From: PVC group bacterium
Lineage (GTDB): Bacteria > Verrucomicrobiota > Kiritimatiellia > SS1-B-03-39 > UBA6053
NCBI GenBank assembly: GCA_003565035.1
Contig: PXDP01000202.1
Coordinates: 1 to 10,568 of the forward strand
Direction of reading: 5' to 3'
Length of the DNA stretch: 10,568 nt
The notes under the pieces were generated by a model, which was given only the letters and a program-made list of their open reading frames with translations, was not told the DNA's origin and searched no databases. A program made the position numbers and the translations under genes. Each line of letters begins with the position of its first letter. Within the stretch, counting starts at the first letter, position 1. Shown here piece after piece: positions 1 through 5,776 of the stretch.

Positions 1-606
1 CGCAAGGAGGCGTTCAGCTTCGGCCTGGCCCGGAAACTCCTCGCCCACTACGAGGGCACCCCGCTGCATCTGGACATGAAGGCGGTGCTGGACAAAATCG
101 CGGAGTCGCTGGAGGGAGAGGTGACCCTGGAGCCGGACTGGCTGAGTGAACACGTCGACGTGCTGCCCGAGGACCGGGTGCGCATCGACCCGGAGCTGTG
201 GGGCCGCATGGTGAGGTTCATCGAACGCCGGGAAACGATCAAAGCCCGGTACCAGACCTTCGACGGCCGGGAATCCGATTACCGCCTGCATTCCTACCAC
301 CTGCTCGCCTATCATGGGAACTGGTACCTGCTGGCGCACAACGAGGAGAAAGACCGCATGGCCACCTTCGCGCTCTCAAGGTTCCGGCAGGTTGAGGGAA
401 CCGGGAAAACATTCAGGCGTCCCCCCGGCTTCAATGCCAGAGCCTATGCGCGGGAGGCCTTTGGGATCACCCGCGGAGAAAAAACCCTGCGCGTGCGACT
501 GCTTTTCGAGCCGAAGCTGGCGGTGTACCTCATGGAGCGGGTCTGGCATCCCACTTTCCGGCGATCTGACCGCCCTCTCCACGGAACAACGCGCGGTTCT
601 GGATGA
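1..606 (+). CDS. WYL-domain transcriptional regulator, 5' end outside window, C-terminus cut short
   Basis: The frame is open from the first base of the window to the TGA at 604-606 (201 residues), so the start and the expected N-terminal DNA-binding helix-turn-helix lie upstream. Residues about 65-135 match a WYL domain: a YQTFDGRESDYRL strand, then HLLAYHGNWYLLA with the W-Y-L motif at residues 108-110, then an arginine-rich ALSRFRQV segment. WYL proteins are usually cytoplasmic regulators whose WYL/WCX region senses a ligand. Residues about 163-185 (TLRVRLLFEP..A.YLMERVWHPT) are the start of the usual C-terminal WCX extension. After HPT (base 555) the last 16 residues are arginine- and glycine-rich and no longer look like the family, and the downstream DNA codes for something else in another frame. 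The gene is therefore probably broken at its 3' end. The ATG at 76 is internal, because family-like sequence (RKEAFSFGLARKLL) precedes it. Confidence 0.8.
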   Translation, partial: RKEAFSFGLARKLLAHYEGTPLHLDMKAVLDKIAESLEGEVTLEPDWLSEHVDVLPEDRVRIDPELWGRMVRFIERRETIKARYQTFDGRESDYRLHSYHLLAYHGNWYLLAHNEEKDRMATFALSRFRQVEGTGKTFRRPPGFNARAYAREAFGITRGEKTLRVRLLFEPKLAVYLMERVWHPTFRRSDRPLHGTTRGSG

Positions 607-928
607 GGCGCACTCTTTCTACCGGGACGCGCACGCCGTGATCCGCGACGGCATCCCCCGCCTGTACCAACAGGAGCTTGGCAAAAGCTACCGCTATCCC
701 TCCGGACGACAGGCGGTGCGGTTCCATGACCCGCAAACCGGACGGATACTGGTCGTGGCCCACAGCTTCGAAGCGCCGGAGGAATCCCCTCTGCACATTC
801 CGCTTCCGGCGGGAACGTGGAAAACGACGCGGGTCTTTGGTGACCCCTCCCCCACCCTGCGCACCGACGGTCTCCACCTGGACGCGCTCCCCGGGTTTTC
901 GGGCGCGGCCCTGTTGCTTGAATCCTGA
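551..928 (+). pseudogene. C-terminal remnant of an alpha-galactosidase-like glycoside hydrolase
   Basis: From about base 551 the second forward frame carries about 125 residues ending at TGA 926-928. It begins PLSGDLTALSTEQRAVLDEA, continues FYRDAHAVIRDGIPRLYQ, and ends in a beta-rich stretch with RILVVAHSF, LPAGTWKTTRVFG and LPGFSGAALLLES. This is how the end of the catalytic barrel and the C-terminal beta-sandwich look in GH36/GH27-type alpha-galactosidases. The exact family assignment is from memory and uncertain. No start codon with a ribosome-binding site serves this frame. Upstream of 551 the same frame reads as an out-of-frame shadow of the WYL gene, so the catalytic N-terminal part is missing. 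I infer a deletion or recombination scar, or an assembly join, that fused the 3' ends of two genes lying in the same orientation. Confidence 0.6.
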
Positions 929-1159
929 TAAATTTCGGACAGAATTCAACCGAGAGCATCCAAAGTACCCGACAGTTAGTATTTCATATGAACCTTCCCC
1001 TCTCCCTATCCTGTATCGTCGCCGAACATGAAGGCGCGCACCGTACACGCATCCACGAAACTCCCTGCACCCCCTCGCCGCCGCCACCTGGCCGGTCGCG
1101 GAAATCGGACCGGGAAAGACGATAAACTTCCGCCATGTTTTTGAACAAGGAACAGAAAT

Positions 1160-1182
1160 GCGGGAAGGACAGCCCTTCCCGC
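1160..1182. repeat. Perfect 9-bp GC-rich hairpin
   Basis: GCGGGAAGG at 1160-1168 pairs exactly with CCTTCCCGC at 1174-1182 around the 5-nt loop ACAGC. No T-run follows on either strand, so it is not a classical rho-independent terminator. It could be a transcript-end or RNA-stability hairpin, or a protein-binding palindrome. It lies about 230 bp after the glycosidase remnant. Confidence 0.6.
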
Positions 1183-1386
1183 CGTCAGGAATTTGAAGAA
1201 GCCCTCCTACTGGTGGAAGGCGTGGTTGGGAATTTGGACTTCACTTTAGCATTTCATCATATGATTGCATCTATACACCCAAAATCCTGAGAAGATACAG
1301 GAATGCGATTGCGATATGAAAGCCTGATAGCAAAATGCCCCGGCATGAAAAATAAAAATTGTGTTCAAATGAATTTTACACCCAAA

Positions 1387-1461
1387 AGCCCCAAAGGGGC
1401 GACAGCATACCAGCCCCAAAGGGGCGAGCGCATACCAGCCCCAAAGGGGCGAGCGCATACC
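1387..1461. repeat. Three tandem 25-bp repeats, each a GCCCC-AAA-GGGGC hairpin
   Basis: Units lie at 1387-1411, 1412-1436 and 1437-1461. Each starts AGCCCCAAAGGGGCG and ends in CATACC. Units 2 and 3 are identical; unit 1 differs only in the GACAGC versus GAGCGC segment. Each unit can form a 5-bp stem with a 3-nt AAA loop. The units abut with no spacers, so this is not a CRISPR array. A fourth, diverged unit follows at 1462-1482, where the small hairpin is replaced by an 8-bp stem CCCCGCGC / GCGCGGGG with loop AAC. Similar GCCCC-AAA-GGGGC palindromes are, to my recollection, common intergenic repeats in planctomycete and verrucomicrobial genomes. Confidence 0.85.
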
Positions 1462-1651
1462 AGCCCCGCGCAACGCGCGGGGATACATGTGCAAAAGCGC
1501 CGGCGCGGTCTGAAGGACCACCGTATAACCGGAGGCTTGGCAGACGTGTTTGGGCTACGCGATGTGCGTCGGTCCTTCAGACCTCTTCCGGTTTCTGCGC
1601 ACCAAACCCGGGGGTGCCCCCCGGGCTGGTATGCTCTGCCCCTTTGGGGCT
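1437..1651. repeat. Large imperfect palindromic element with nested hairpins (MITE- or REPIN-like)
   Basis: The left arm 1437-1519 and right arm 1571-1651 are inverted copies around a 51-nt loop, with a centre near 1544.5. Matching parts are: unit 1437-1461 against 1628-1651 (GGTATGCTCTGCCCCTTTGG at the start of the right copy); an 8-bp hairpin at 1464-1482 against another at 1607-1625; and an exact 13-bp pair, GGTCTGAAGGACC at 1507-1519 and GGTCCTTCAGACC at 1571-1583. All three pairs give the same centre, so they belong to one structure. The two large hairpins differ in sequence (CCCCGCGC/GCGCGGGG versus CCCGGGGG/CCCCCGGG), yet both keep 8-bp stems and 3-nt loops. No transposase, and no target duplication I could identify, accompanies it. 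A non-autonomous mobile element or a structured RNA is inferred. Confidence 0.7.
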
Positions 1652-1882
1652 CACGAGTTTGTTATTTTCTGTGCGCTACCCATGGGCAACGAAGCTCCCG
1701 GACGAAACGCCCCGGCGATGAGGACGGATTTGGTGGGCCTCTTCAACGTGCTCATTCACCGACGGTTAAGCGGGCAGAGCATCCGCCTGCGGGGGGACCG
1801 GATCATCGGCCGCGCCTTGCGCACATGGAGGAGCCTACCGGAGAGATCGACAATGCCTCATGCTGCCACAGAGGCTTGAATC

Positions 1883-1917
1883 GTTGAATTTCCAATATCC
1901 AACACAGAACATTCAAC
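1883..1917. repeat. AT-rich repeat with GTTGAAT / ATTCAAC inverted ends
   Basis: GTTGAAT at 1883-1889 and ATTCAAC at 1911-1917 form a 7-bp inverted repeat around a CCAATATCCAACACAGAAC-containing loop. The wording resembles the short TTGAAT/CCAATATCC repeats that I recall as frequent between genes in verrucomicrobial and planctomycete genomes. It lies just beyond the 3' end of the ABC ATPase gene on the opposite strand, where it could act as a transcript-end structure. That role is inferred. Confidence 0.4.
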
Positions 1918-1965
1918 TGAAAAAATTCAAACCACGTGACCGATGAACAGCGAAGCAACGAAGGC

Positions 1966-3063
1966 TCAGGTCAGCACTTCGCCGCTTTCGCTGTCGAAGA
2001 AATGGGATTTTTCGAGGTTCACCCGGAGCGGGACCTCTTCGCCGATGGCGTAGGGTTTGTGACCGTCGACGCGGGCGATGAAGGGGGTTTTTCCAGTGTT
2101 CAAATAGAGGAAAACCTCGGCTCCCATGGGTTCTTTGACTTCCAGGCGGGCCTGGAGAATGGGGTCCTCGCTGTCCGGCGCTGCGGAGTCGGAGAGGTCC
2201 TCGGGGCGGATGCCGAAGACAATGGGTTGGCCGGCGCGGGAGGCAAGCCGGGTGGCGGCCGCCGCAGGCAGTTGCAGGGCGAAATGCTCCTCCTGAAAAA
2301 AGAGCCCGCCGTCGCGGGAGTCCAGCCGGCCTTCAAAGAAGTTCATGGACGGACTGCCGATAAAGCCTGCGACAAAGCGGTTGGCGGGGCGGCGGTAAAT
2401 CTCCATGGGCGGGGCCACCTGCTGGATGATCCCGTCTTTCATCACTACTATGCGGTCGCCCATGGTCATGGCCTCCACCTGGTCGTGGGTGACGTAAATC
2501 ATGGTCGCGGCGAGGCGGTTGTGGAGTTTGCTGATTTCCATGCGCATCTGCACGCGCATTTTGGCGTCGAGGTTGGAAAGCGGTTCGTCGAAGAGAAAGG
2601 CCTTGGGTTTGCGCACAATGGCGCGGCCCACCGCCACCCGCTGACGCTGTCCGCCGGAAAGGGCTTTGGGTTTGCGCTGGAGATAGTCCTGAATGCCGAG
2701 AATTTCGGCGGCCTCGTCCACCCGGGTCGCGATTTCGGGCTTGGGATATTTACGGAGTTTCAGTCCGAAGGCCATGTTCTGGTGCACGGACATGTGCGGA
2801 TAGAGGGCGTAGTTCTGAAACACCATGGCGATGTCCCGGTCCTTCGGAGGAACATCGTTGATCTTGCGGCCGTCGATGTAGATGCTGCCCCCGGAGATCT
2901 CCTCCAGACCCGCGATCATCCGCAGAGTGGTCGATTTGCCGCAGCCGGAAGGGCCGACCAGCACCATGAACTCCTGGTCATGAATCTCCAGGTTCACATC
3001 CCGGACGGCCGTGACTTTGCCGGGATAGGTCTTGTACACATTCTCTAAAACAACGTTCGCCAT
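1966..3063 (-). CDS. ugpC: Carbohydrate ABC transporter ATPase, MalK/UgpC/MsmX class
   Basis: A complete 365-residue cytoplasmic ATPase of the class that drives sugar or glycerol-phosphate importers (CUT1 family). Visible motifs: Walker A GPSGCGKST (37-45), Q-loop VFQ with Q83, signature LSGGQRQR (135-142), Walker B AFLFDEP with D159 and E160, D-loop SNLD (163-166) and H-loop H193. After about residue 235 comes the OB/TOBE-type regulatory domain (VFGIRPEDL, VKEPMGAEVFLYL), so the length is normal for the class. The ATG at 3063 is preceded by GGAG with a 7-nt spacer. No permease or substrate-binding protein lies next to it, so it probably serves importers encoded elsewhere, as the multitask ATPase MsmX does. 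The substrate cannot be read from sequence, and the symbol reflects the usual family name rather than proof of glycerol-3-phosphate transport. Confidence 0.93.
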   Translation of the reverse strand: MANVVLENVYKTYPGKVTAVRDVNLEIHDQEFMVLVGPSGCGKSTTLRMIAGLEEISGGSIYIDGRKINDVPPKDRDIAMVFQNYALYPHMSVHQNMAFGLKLRKYPKPEIATRVDEAAEILGIQDYLQRKPKALSGGQRQRVAVGRAIVRKPKAFLFDEPLSNLDAKMRVQMRMEISKLHNRLAATMIYVTHDQVEAMTMGDRIVVMKDGIIQQVAPPMEIYRRPANRFVAGFIGSPSMNFFEGRLDSRDGGLFFQEEHFALQLPAAAATRLASRAGQPIVFGIRPEDLSDSAAPDSEDPILQARLEVKEPMGAEVFLYLNTGKTPFIARVDGHKPYAIGEEVPLRVNLEKSHFFDSESGEVLT

Positions 3064-3070
3064 ATTTTTT

Positions 3071-3074
3071 CTCC
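3071..3074 (-). promoter_or_regulatory. Ribosome-binding site of the ABC ATPase
   Basis: GGAG on the minus strand, 7 nt before the ATG at 3063. The same motif and spacing precede the starts at 5562 and 5777, which supports all three start choices. Confidence 0.7.
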
Positions 3075-3122
3075 GTCAACAGGGTTTCCGGCGCCAGACA
3101 GGCGGCTTCAGAATATTTGTTC

Positions 3123-3156
3123 TGATAACTCTTATTTTATGTCATGACAACTCTTA
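3123..3156 (-). promoter_or_regulatory. Paired direct repeats, candidate operator upstream of the ABC ATPase
   Basis: Read on the minus strand, TAAGAGTTGTCA (3156-3145) and TAAGAGTTATCA (3134-3123) are 12-bp repeats differing at one base. They start exactly 22 bp apart, or two helical turns. They lie about 60-93 nt before the ATPase start codon. The palindrome TGTCATGACA (3140-3149) overlaps the first repeat. Direct repeats at this spacing are typical of AraC-type activators; the regulator is unknown. A weak sigma-70-like pair, TTGTCA and TATCAG with a 17-nt spacer, overlaps the repeats on the same strand. Confidence 0.45.
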
Positions 3157-3204
3157 ATCTAAATCTTTTGTATCCTTGGTCAGTTTTTCGAGAGGTCCTT
3201 GACC

Positions 3205-5562
3205 TCATGGCGATGCAGGCGGTCCGCGAAGGGCCTCCACGCGGAAAAATTGCGGCGGGTCCTCTTCGCCGATTTCAATTTCCGCCACGGTGGAAGCTGG
3301 AGCGGGGGCGCGGGGAATGTCGCCCACGTGCTCCCAGGCGTTCTCCCGGAGGTCCAGGCTGCGCATGAGGCGGAAGGGGATGGAGGATCCGGAATCGTTG
3401 CCGTTGATTTCCAGGTGCAGAATGCCGGCGGACAGACCCATGCCGGTGGCGCGGAAGACCTGTTCCGGATCGCGGGGATCGGTGCCGGTCCAATAGGCGT
3501 CGGCCACGGTTCGGCCCGGCACGGCGGATTCCGCCCCCGGATCGCGGCGGAGCCCCCAGCGGTCAAACCAGTGCAGGGGCACGTCCCCGGCGGTCAGCTC
3601 CCCGCTGTGGGCGAACCCCAGGGTGTCGGAGTACAGATCCAGCGCCTGGGCGGTGCTGCGGATCACCAGATCATCCAACGCCCCGGTACCCTCGAAGGCA
3701 AGGGCGGCCAGACGCCTCTGTCCGCTTCCGTCCGCGCCGGGGCTGTTGGCGGTCAGGTACCAGGGTCCGGGAGACGTCGGATCGTCGGGAGCGCGGCGGC
3801 CGTGTTCGGTGGGAACCAGGGATCCGTTGATTCGCGGACGGAAAAAGCTGTGGCCTGCCGGGTTCGTGCTGTAATCCAGATCCACACTCACGCGGACCCA
3901 CTCGTTCTCCTGAAGGGCGGCATGACCCATCGGGGTCCAGCGCGGGGTCAGGGCCTCGCCGTCGAAATGACCGTGCCAGATGTGCAGAAGGCCGTTTCCG
4001 TCGACAGCGAAGGCGGCCTGGGTCTCGGGTGGCATTCGTTCGGCATCGCGGAGCGGACCCGGGAGCACCCGGAGCATAAGATCCACGGTGACGGCCTCTT
4101 GCTCCGCGCTGTTAACGCCGTGTGAAAGGCCGGAGCGGAAGCGGGCGACCCGGGTGTGGGCGGCCTCGGGGACGGGATACCCCGGCGGCAGCGCCGGGGT
4201 ATAGTCCTCGGTGATCACCTGACCTGTCCAGGACTCGCCCCGCCAGCCGCCGATGCCGGGCAGAACCGTATCCGAGTCCAGATCCTCAAAGGTCTGAACA
4301 ATGGGCAGATCCTCGGGCTCGGGGGTGACCTCGAGGCTGATGCTCAGCGTCTGCGTGTCCGAGGGATCCTCCGCGTTGACGATGGTGACCGTGGCCTCGT
4401 GGATTCCGGCACTCATGCCATGGGTGTTGAGGGTGATGTCCTGTGTGCGCCGTCCTTTTACGCTCAGCGCCTCATTCGGAACCACCACCCAGTCCGCGTC
4501 CGACGAAAGCGTGTAGGCGAGCACGTTGCCGCCGTCATTGTAGATGTCGAAGGCGAGAGTCTCCTCCCGGTTCCGGGGCACCACCGTGTTCAAGGCGTTT
4601 GAAGCGAGGCCGACGGCGGCGGGGCGGGTGTCGAGGTAGATGCCCAGGTTGTTTCCCACGGAGCGGGGGGGGCTGTCGGAGGGCTGATTCAACAAAACGC
4701 TTTTATCCGTTAGTGTGCTGTCCGGATCCCACCAGACGAGCGTCGTCGATCCCCCGCCATCCATATTCACGCCGATGTGGGAGCCGAAATACAAGAGCCA
4801 TGCCCCCACCTCTCTGTGGGTGGCGCCCAGGCTGTATCCGGCTTGTCTCCCGTCAATGGTGATCAGAAAAAGATAGCGGCTGTCCTGACACAGGCCATAT
4901 CCGGTGCGGGGCTCTGCGGAGCCTGTTGATCCCTCCGGCGTTCCATCCCGCAGCACAAACTGGAATCCGGAAACCGCGATTTGGATGCCATCAAGACTCG
5001 TACCGGCCGGGGAGTCCTGCATCCGGGCATCCCAGTTTTGATTCAGCACCAGGGAGGGCCGGTTGTTGCCATCGTCGACTAAAATCCCGTCCGCAACCGT
5101 GAGCCCCAGCCTGTCCGCGTATGGGTAACTGCCGGCTGACCAACCCAACTCCGAAAAGGGGCGCCAGGGAGCGGCATTTATCGCCAGGACCATCTCCAGC
5201 CCCGTATCCCGGTTCTGATTCAGAAAATCACGTGTACGCTGACGTCCGGTGCGGATGAAATAGTCCTGCTCAAAGCTGACAAACAAAGGGGGCTGCATGG
5301 GAACGCCCCAATTGGGATGCCGTCCGGTGGTTTTGAAGCGGACGGCGGGTTCGGTGAGATCCACCCGCACGGCGTTGACAACCATCAGGCGGGGCTCCGA
5401 AACCGTCATGCTGACATGCAGAATACCGGGGTGCAGTTCGTTCGCGTCCGACCAGTCAAAAGGTTCCGCGCGGAGCGCATGGAAAAGGGCGGGGGCGGCG
5501 AAGAGGCAAAGCGCGAGGCGCGTCCGTGAGTGGAACAGGGTTTGAAACAGATCGTGGAACAT
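3205..5562 (-). CDS. Secreted NAGPA-type phosphodiester glycosidase with C-terminal beta-sandwich modules
   Basis: A 785-residue exported protein. Residues 1-32 form a signal peptide: charged HSRTR, a hydrophobic LALCLFAAPALF core, and likely cleavage after ALRA. Residues about 45-312 match the phosphodiester glycosidase family (NAGPA/DUF2233, PF09992): TGYGL (220-224), FLITIDGR, the hallmark NMDGGGSTTL (266-275) and SVGNNLGIYL. Known members hydrolyse sugar-1-phosphodiesters; the human relative uncovers mannose-6-phosphate. Residues about 315-413 look like a BACON/Ig-type sandwich (LAFDIYNDGGNVLAYTLSSD). Residues about 420-640 resemble a LamG-like sandwich, and 660-785 are a degenerate WFDRWGL...YWTGTDPRDPEQVF...FFRVEAL tail of the kind common in Kiritimatiellota and Verrucomicrobia. 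An in-frame TTG at 5637 would extend the protein, but the ATG at 5562 has GGAG 7 nt upstream and gives a proper signal peptide. The substrate is unknown; cell-surface or extracellular glycan phosphodiesters are inferred. Confidence 0.85.
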   Translation of the reverse strand: MFHDLFQTLFHSRTRLALCLFAAPALFHALRAEPFDWSDANELHPGILHVSMTVSEPRLMVVNAVRVDLTEPAVRFKTTGRHPNWGVPMQPPLFVSFEQDYFIRTGRQRTRDFLNQNRDTGLEMVLAINAAPWRPFSELGWSAGSYPYADRLGLTVADGILVDDGNNRPSLVLNQNWDARMQDSPAGTSLDGIQIAVSGFQFVLRDGTPEGSTGSAEPRTGYGLCQDSRYLFLITIDGRQAGYSLGATHREVGAWLLYFGSHIGVNMDGGGSTTLVWWDPDSTLTDKSVLLNQPSDSPPRSVGNNLGIYLDTRPAAVGLASNALNTVVPRNREETLAFDIYNDGGNVLAYTLSSDADWVVVPNEALSVKGRRTQDITLNTHGMSAGIHEATVTIVNAEDPSDTQTLSISLEVTPEPEDLPIVQTFEDLDSDTVLPGIGGWRGESWTGQVITEDYTPALPPGYPVPEAAHTRVARFRSGLSHGVNSAEQEAVTVDLMLRVLPGPLRDAERMPPETQAAFAVDGNGLLHIWHGHFDGEALTPRWTPMGHAALQENEWVRVSVDLDYSTNPAGHSFFRPRINGSLVPTEHGRRAPDDPTSPGPWYLTANSPGADGSGQRRLAALAFEGTGALDDLVIRSTAQALDLYSDTLGFAHSGELTAGDVPLHWFDRWGLRRDPGAESAVPGRTVADAYWTGTDPRDPEQVFRATGMGLSAGILHLEINGNDSGSSIPFRLMRSLDLRENAWEHVGDIPRAPAPASTVAEIEIGEEDPPQFFRVEALRGPPASP

Positions 5563-5569
5563 GAGGGGA

Positions 5570-5573
5570 CTCC
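5570..5573 (-). promoter_or_regulatory. Ribosome-binding site deciding the start of the phosphodiester glycosidase
   Basis: GGAG on the minus strand with 7 nt before the ATG at 5562. It favours this start over the upstream TTG at 5637, whose extra 25 residues would bury the signal peptide. Confidence 0.7.
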
Positions 5574-5765
5574 ATGAAAGTGAAGAGATGTGAGAACAAT
5601 CCGTCAGGATGAAATCAGTTAATAATTGTAATATCAACTAAATTTTTCCATTCTATTTTTTTGGAGGAATCGACGCTCTTACTTTTCCCGGAAAAACACT
5701 TGCAAAGAAAAATAAACATCATTACATCTTTTATAGAGTCCAACTTCAAGCCTTCTTCTTTGGAC
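5574..5765. promoter_or_regulatory. AT-rich divergent promoter region
   Basis: This stretch separates two divergently read genes for exported proteins and is clearly more AT-rich than its surroundings, especially 5600-5740, as expected for back-to-back promoters. On the plus strand TTGCAA (5700-5705) and TACATC (5723-5728) are 17 bp apart but match the sigma-70 consensus poorly. On the minus strand TACAAT occurs near 5625-5630 without a good -35 box. I cannot fix transcription starts. A shared regulator is plausible but unproven. Confidence 0.45.
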
Positions 5766-5769
5766 GGAG
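5766..5769 (+). promoter_or_regulatory. Ribosome-binding site of the SHD1-like protein
   Basis: GGAG on the plus strand, 7 nt before the ATG at 5777, matching the spacing at the starts at 3063 and 5562. Confidence 0.7.
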
Positions 5770-5776
5770 AACTCCC

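Larger units (their letters stand above)
929..1965. other. Long non-coding stretch rich in inverted and direct repeats
   Basis: About 1 kb without a gene I can support. Forward open frames exist at 1303-1887, 1359-1721 and 1550-1879, but their products are proline/arginine-rich translations of the GCCCCAAAGGGGC repeats and have no family signature or ribosome-binding site. Within the stretch I see a hairpin at 1160-1182, a 25-bp tandem repeat at 1387-1461, a large imperfect palindrome at 1437-1651, and an AT-richer TTGAAT/ATTCAAC repeat at 1883-1917. Bases 1719-1840 translate to an odd protein-like stretch (LVGLFNVLIHRRLSGQSIRL) that I do not recognise. It has no independent start signal. Confidence 0.6.

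Noticed and set aside
1028..1144. A 38-codon frame after the glycosidase remnant
   Set aside because: Its product is rich in arginine, proline and histidine, with no Shine-Dalgarno and no family likeness.
1135..1290. A 51-codon frame starting MFLNKEQKCGKD
   Set aside because: It has no ribosome-binding site, spans the hairpin at 1160-1182, and shows no recognisable family. It could be a micro-protein but I cannot support it.
1387..1482. CRISPR-like short repeats
   Set aside because: The units abut directly with no unique spacers, and no cas gene is present.
1303..1887. Forward open frames of up to 194 residues through the repeat region
   Set aside because: Their products are translations of GCCCCAAAGGGGC hairpins (PKG/RA-type repeats), rich in P and R, with no ribosome-binding site or family signature.
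1936..3048. 370-residue forward frame opposite the ABC ATPase
   Set aside because: It is antisense to a complete ATPase with all its motifs. The long frame comes from GC-rich codon bias.
5563..5637. TTG-initiated N-terminal extension of the phosphodiester glycosidase
   Set aside because: It would place 25 polar residues before the signal peptide and has no good ribosome-binding site, whereas the ATG at 5562 has GGAG at 7 nt.
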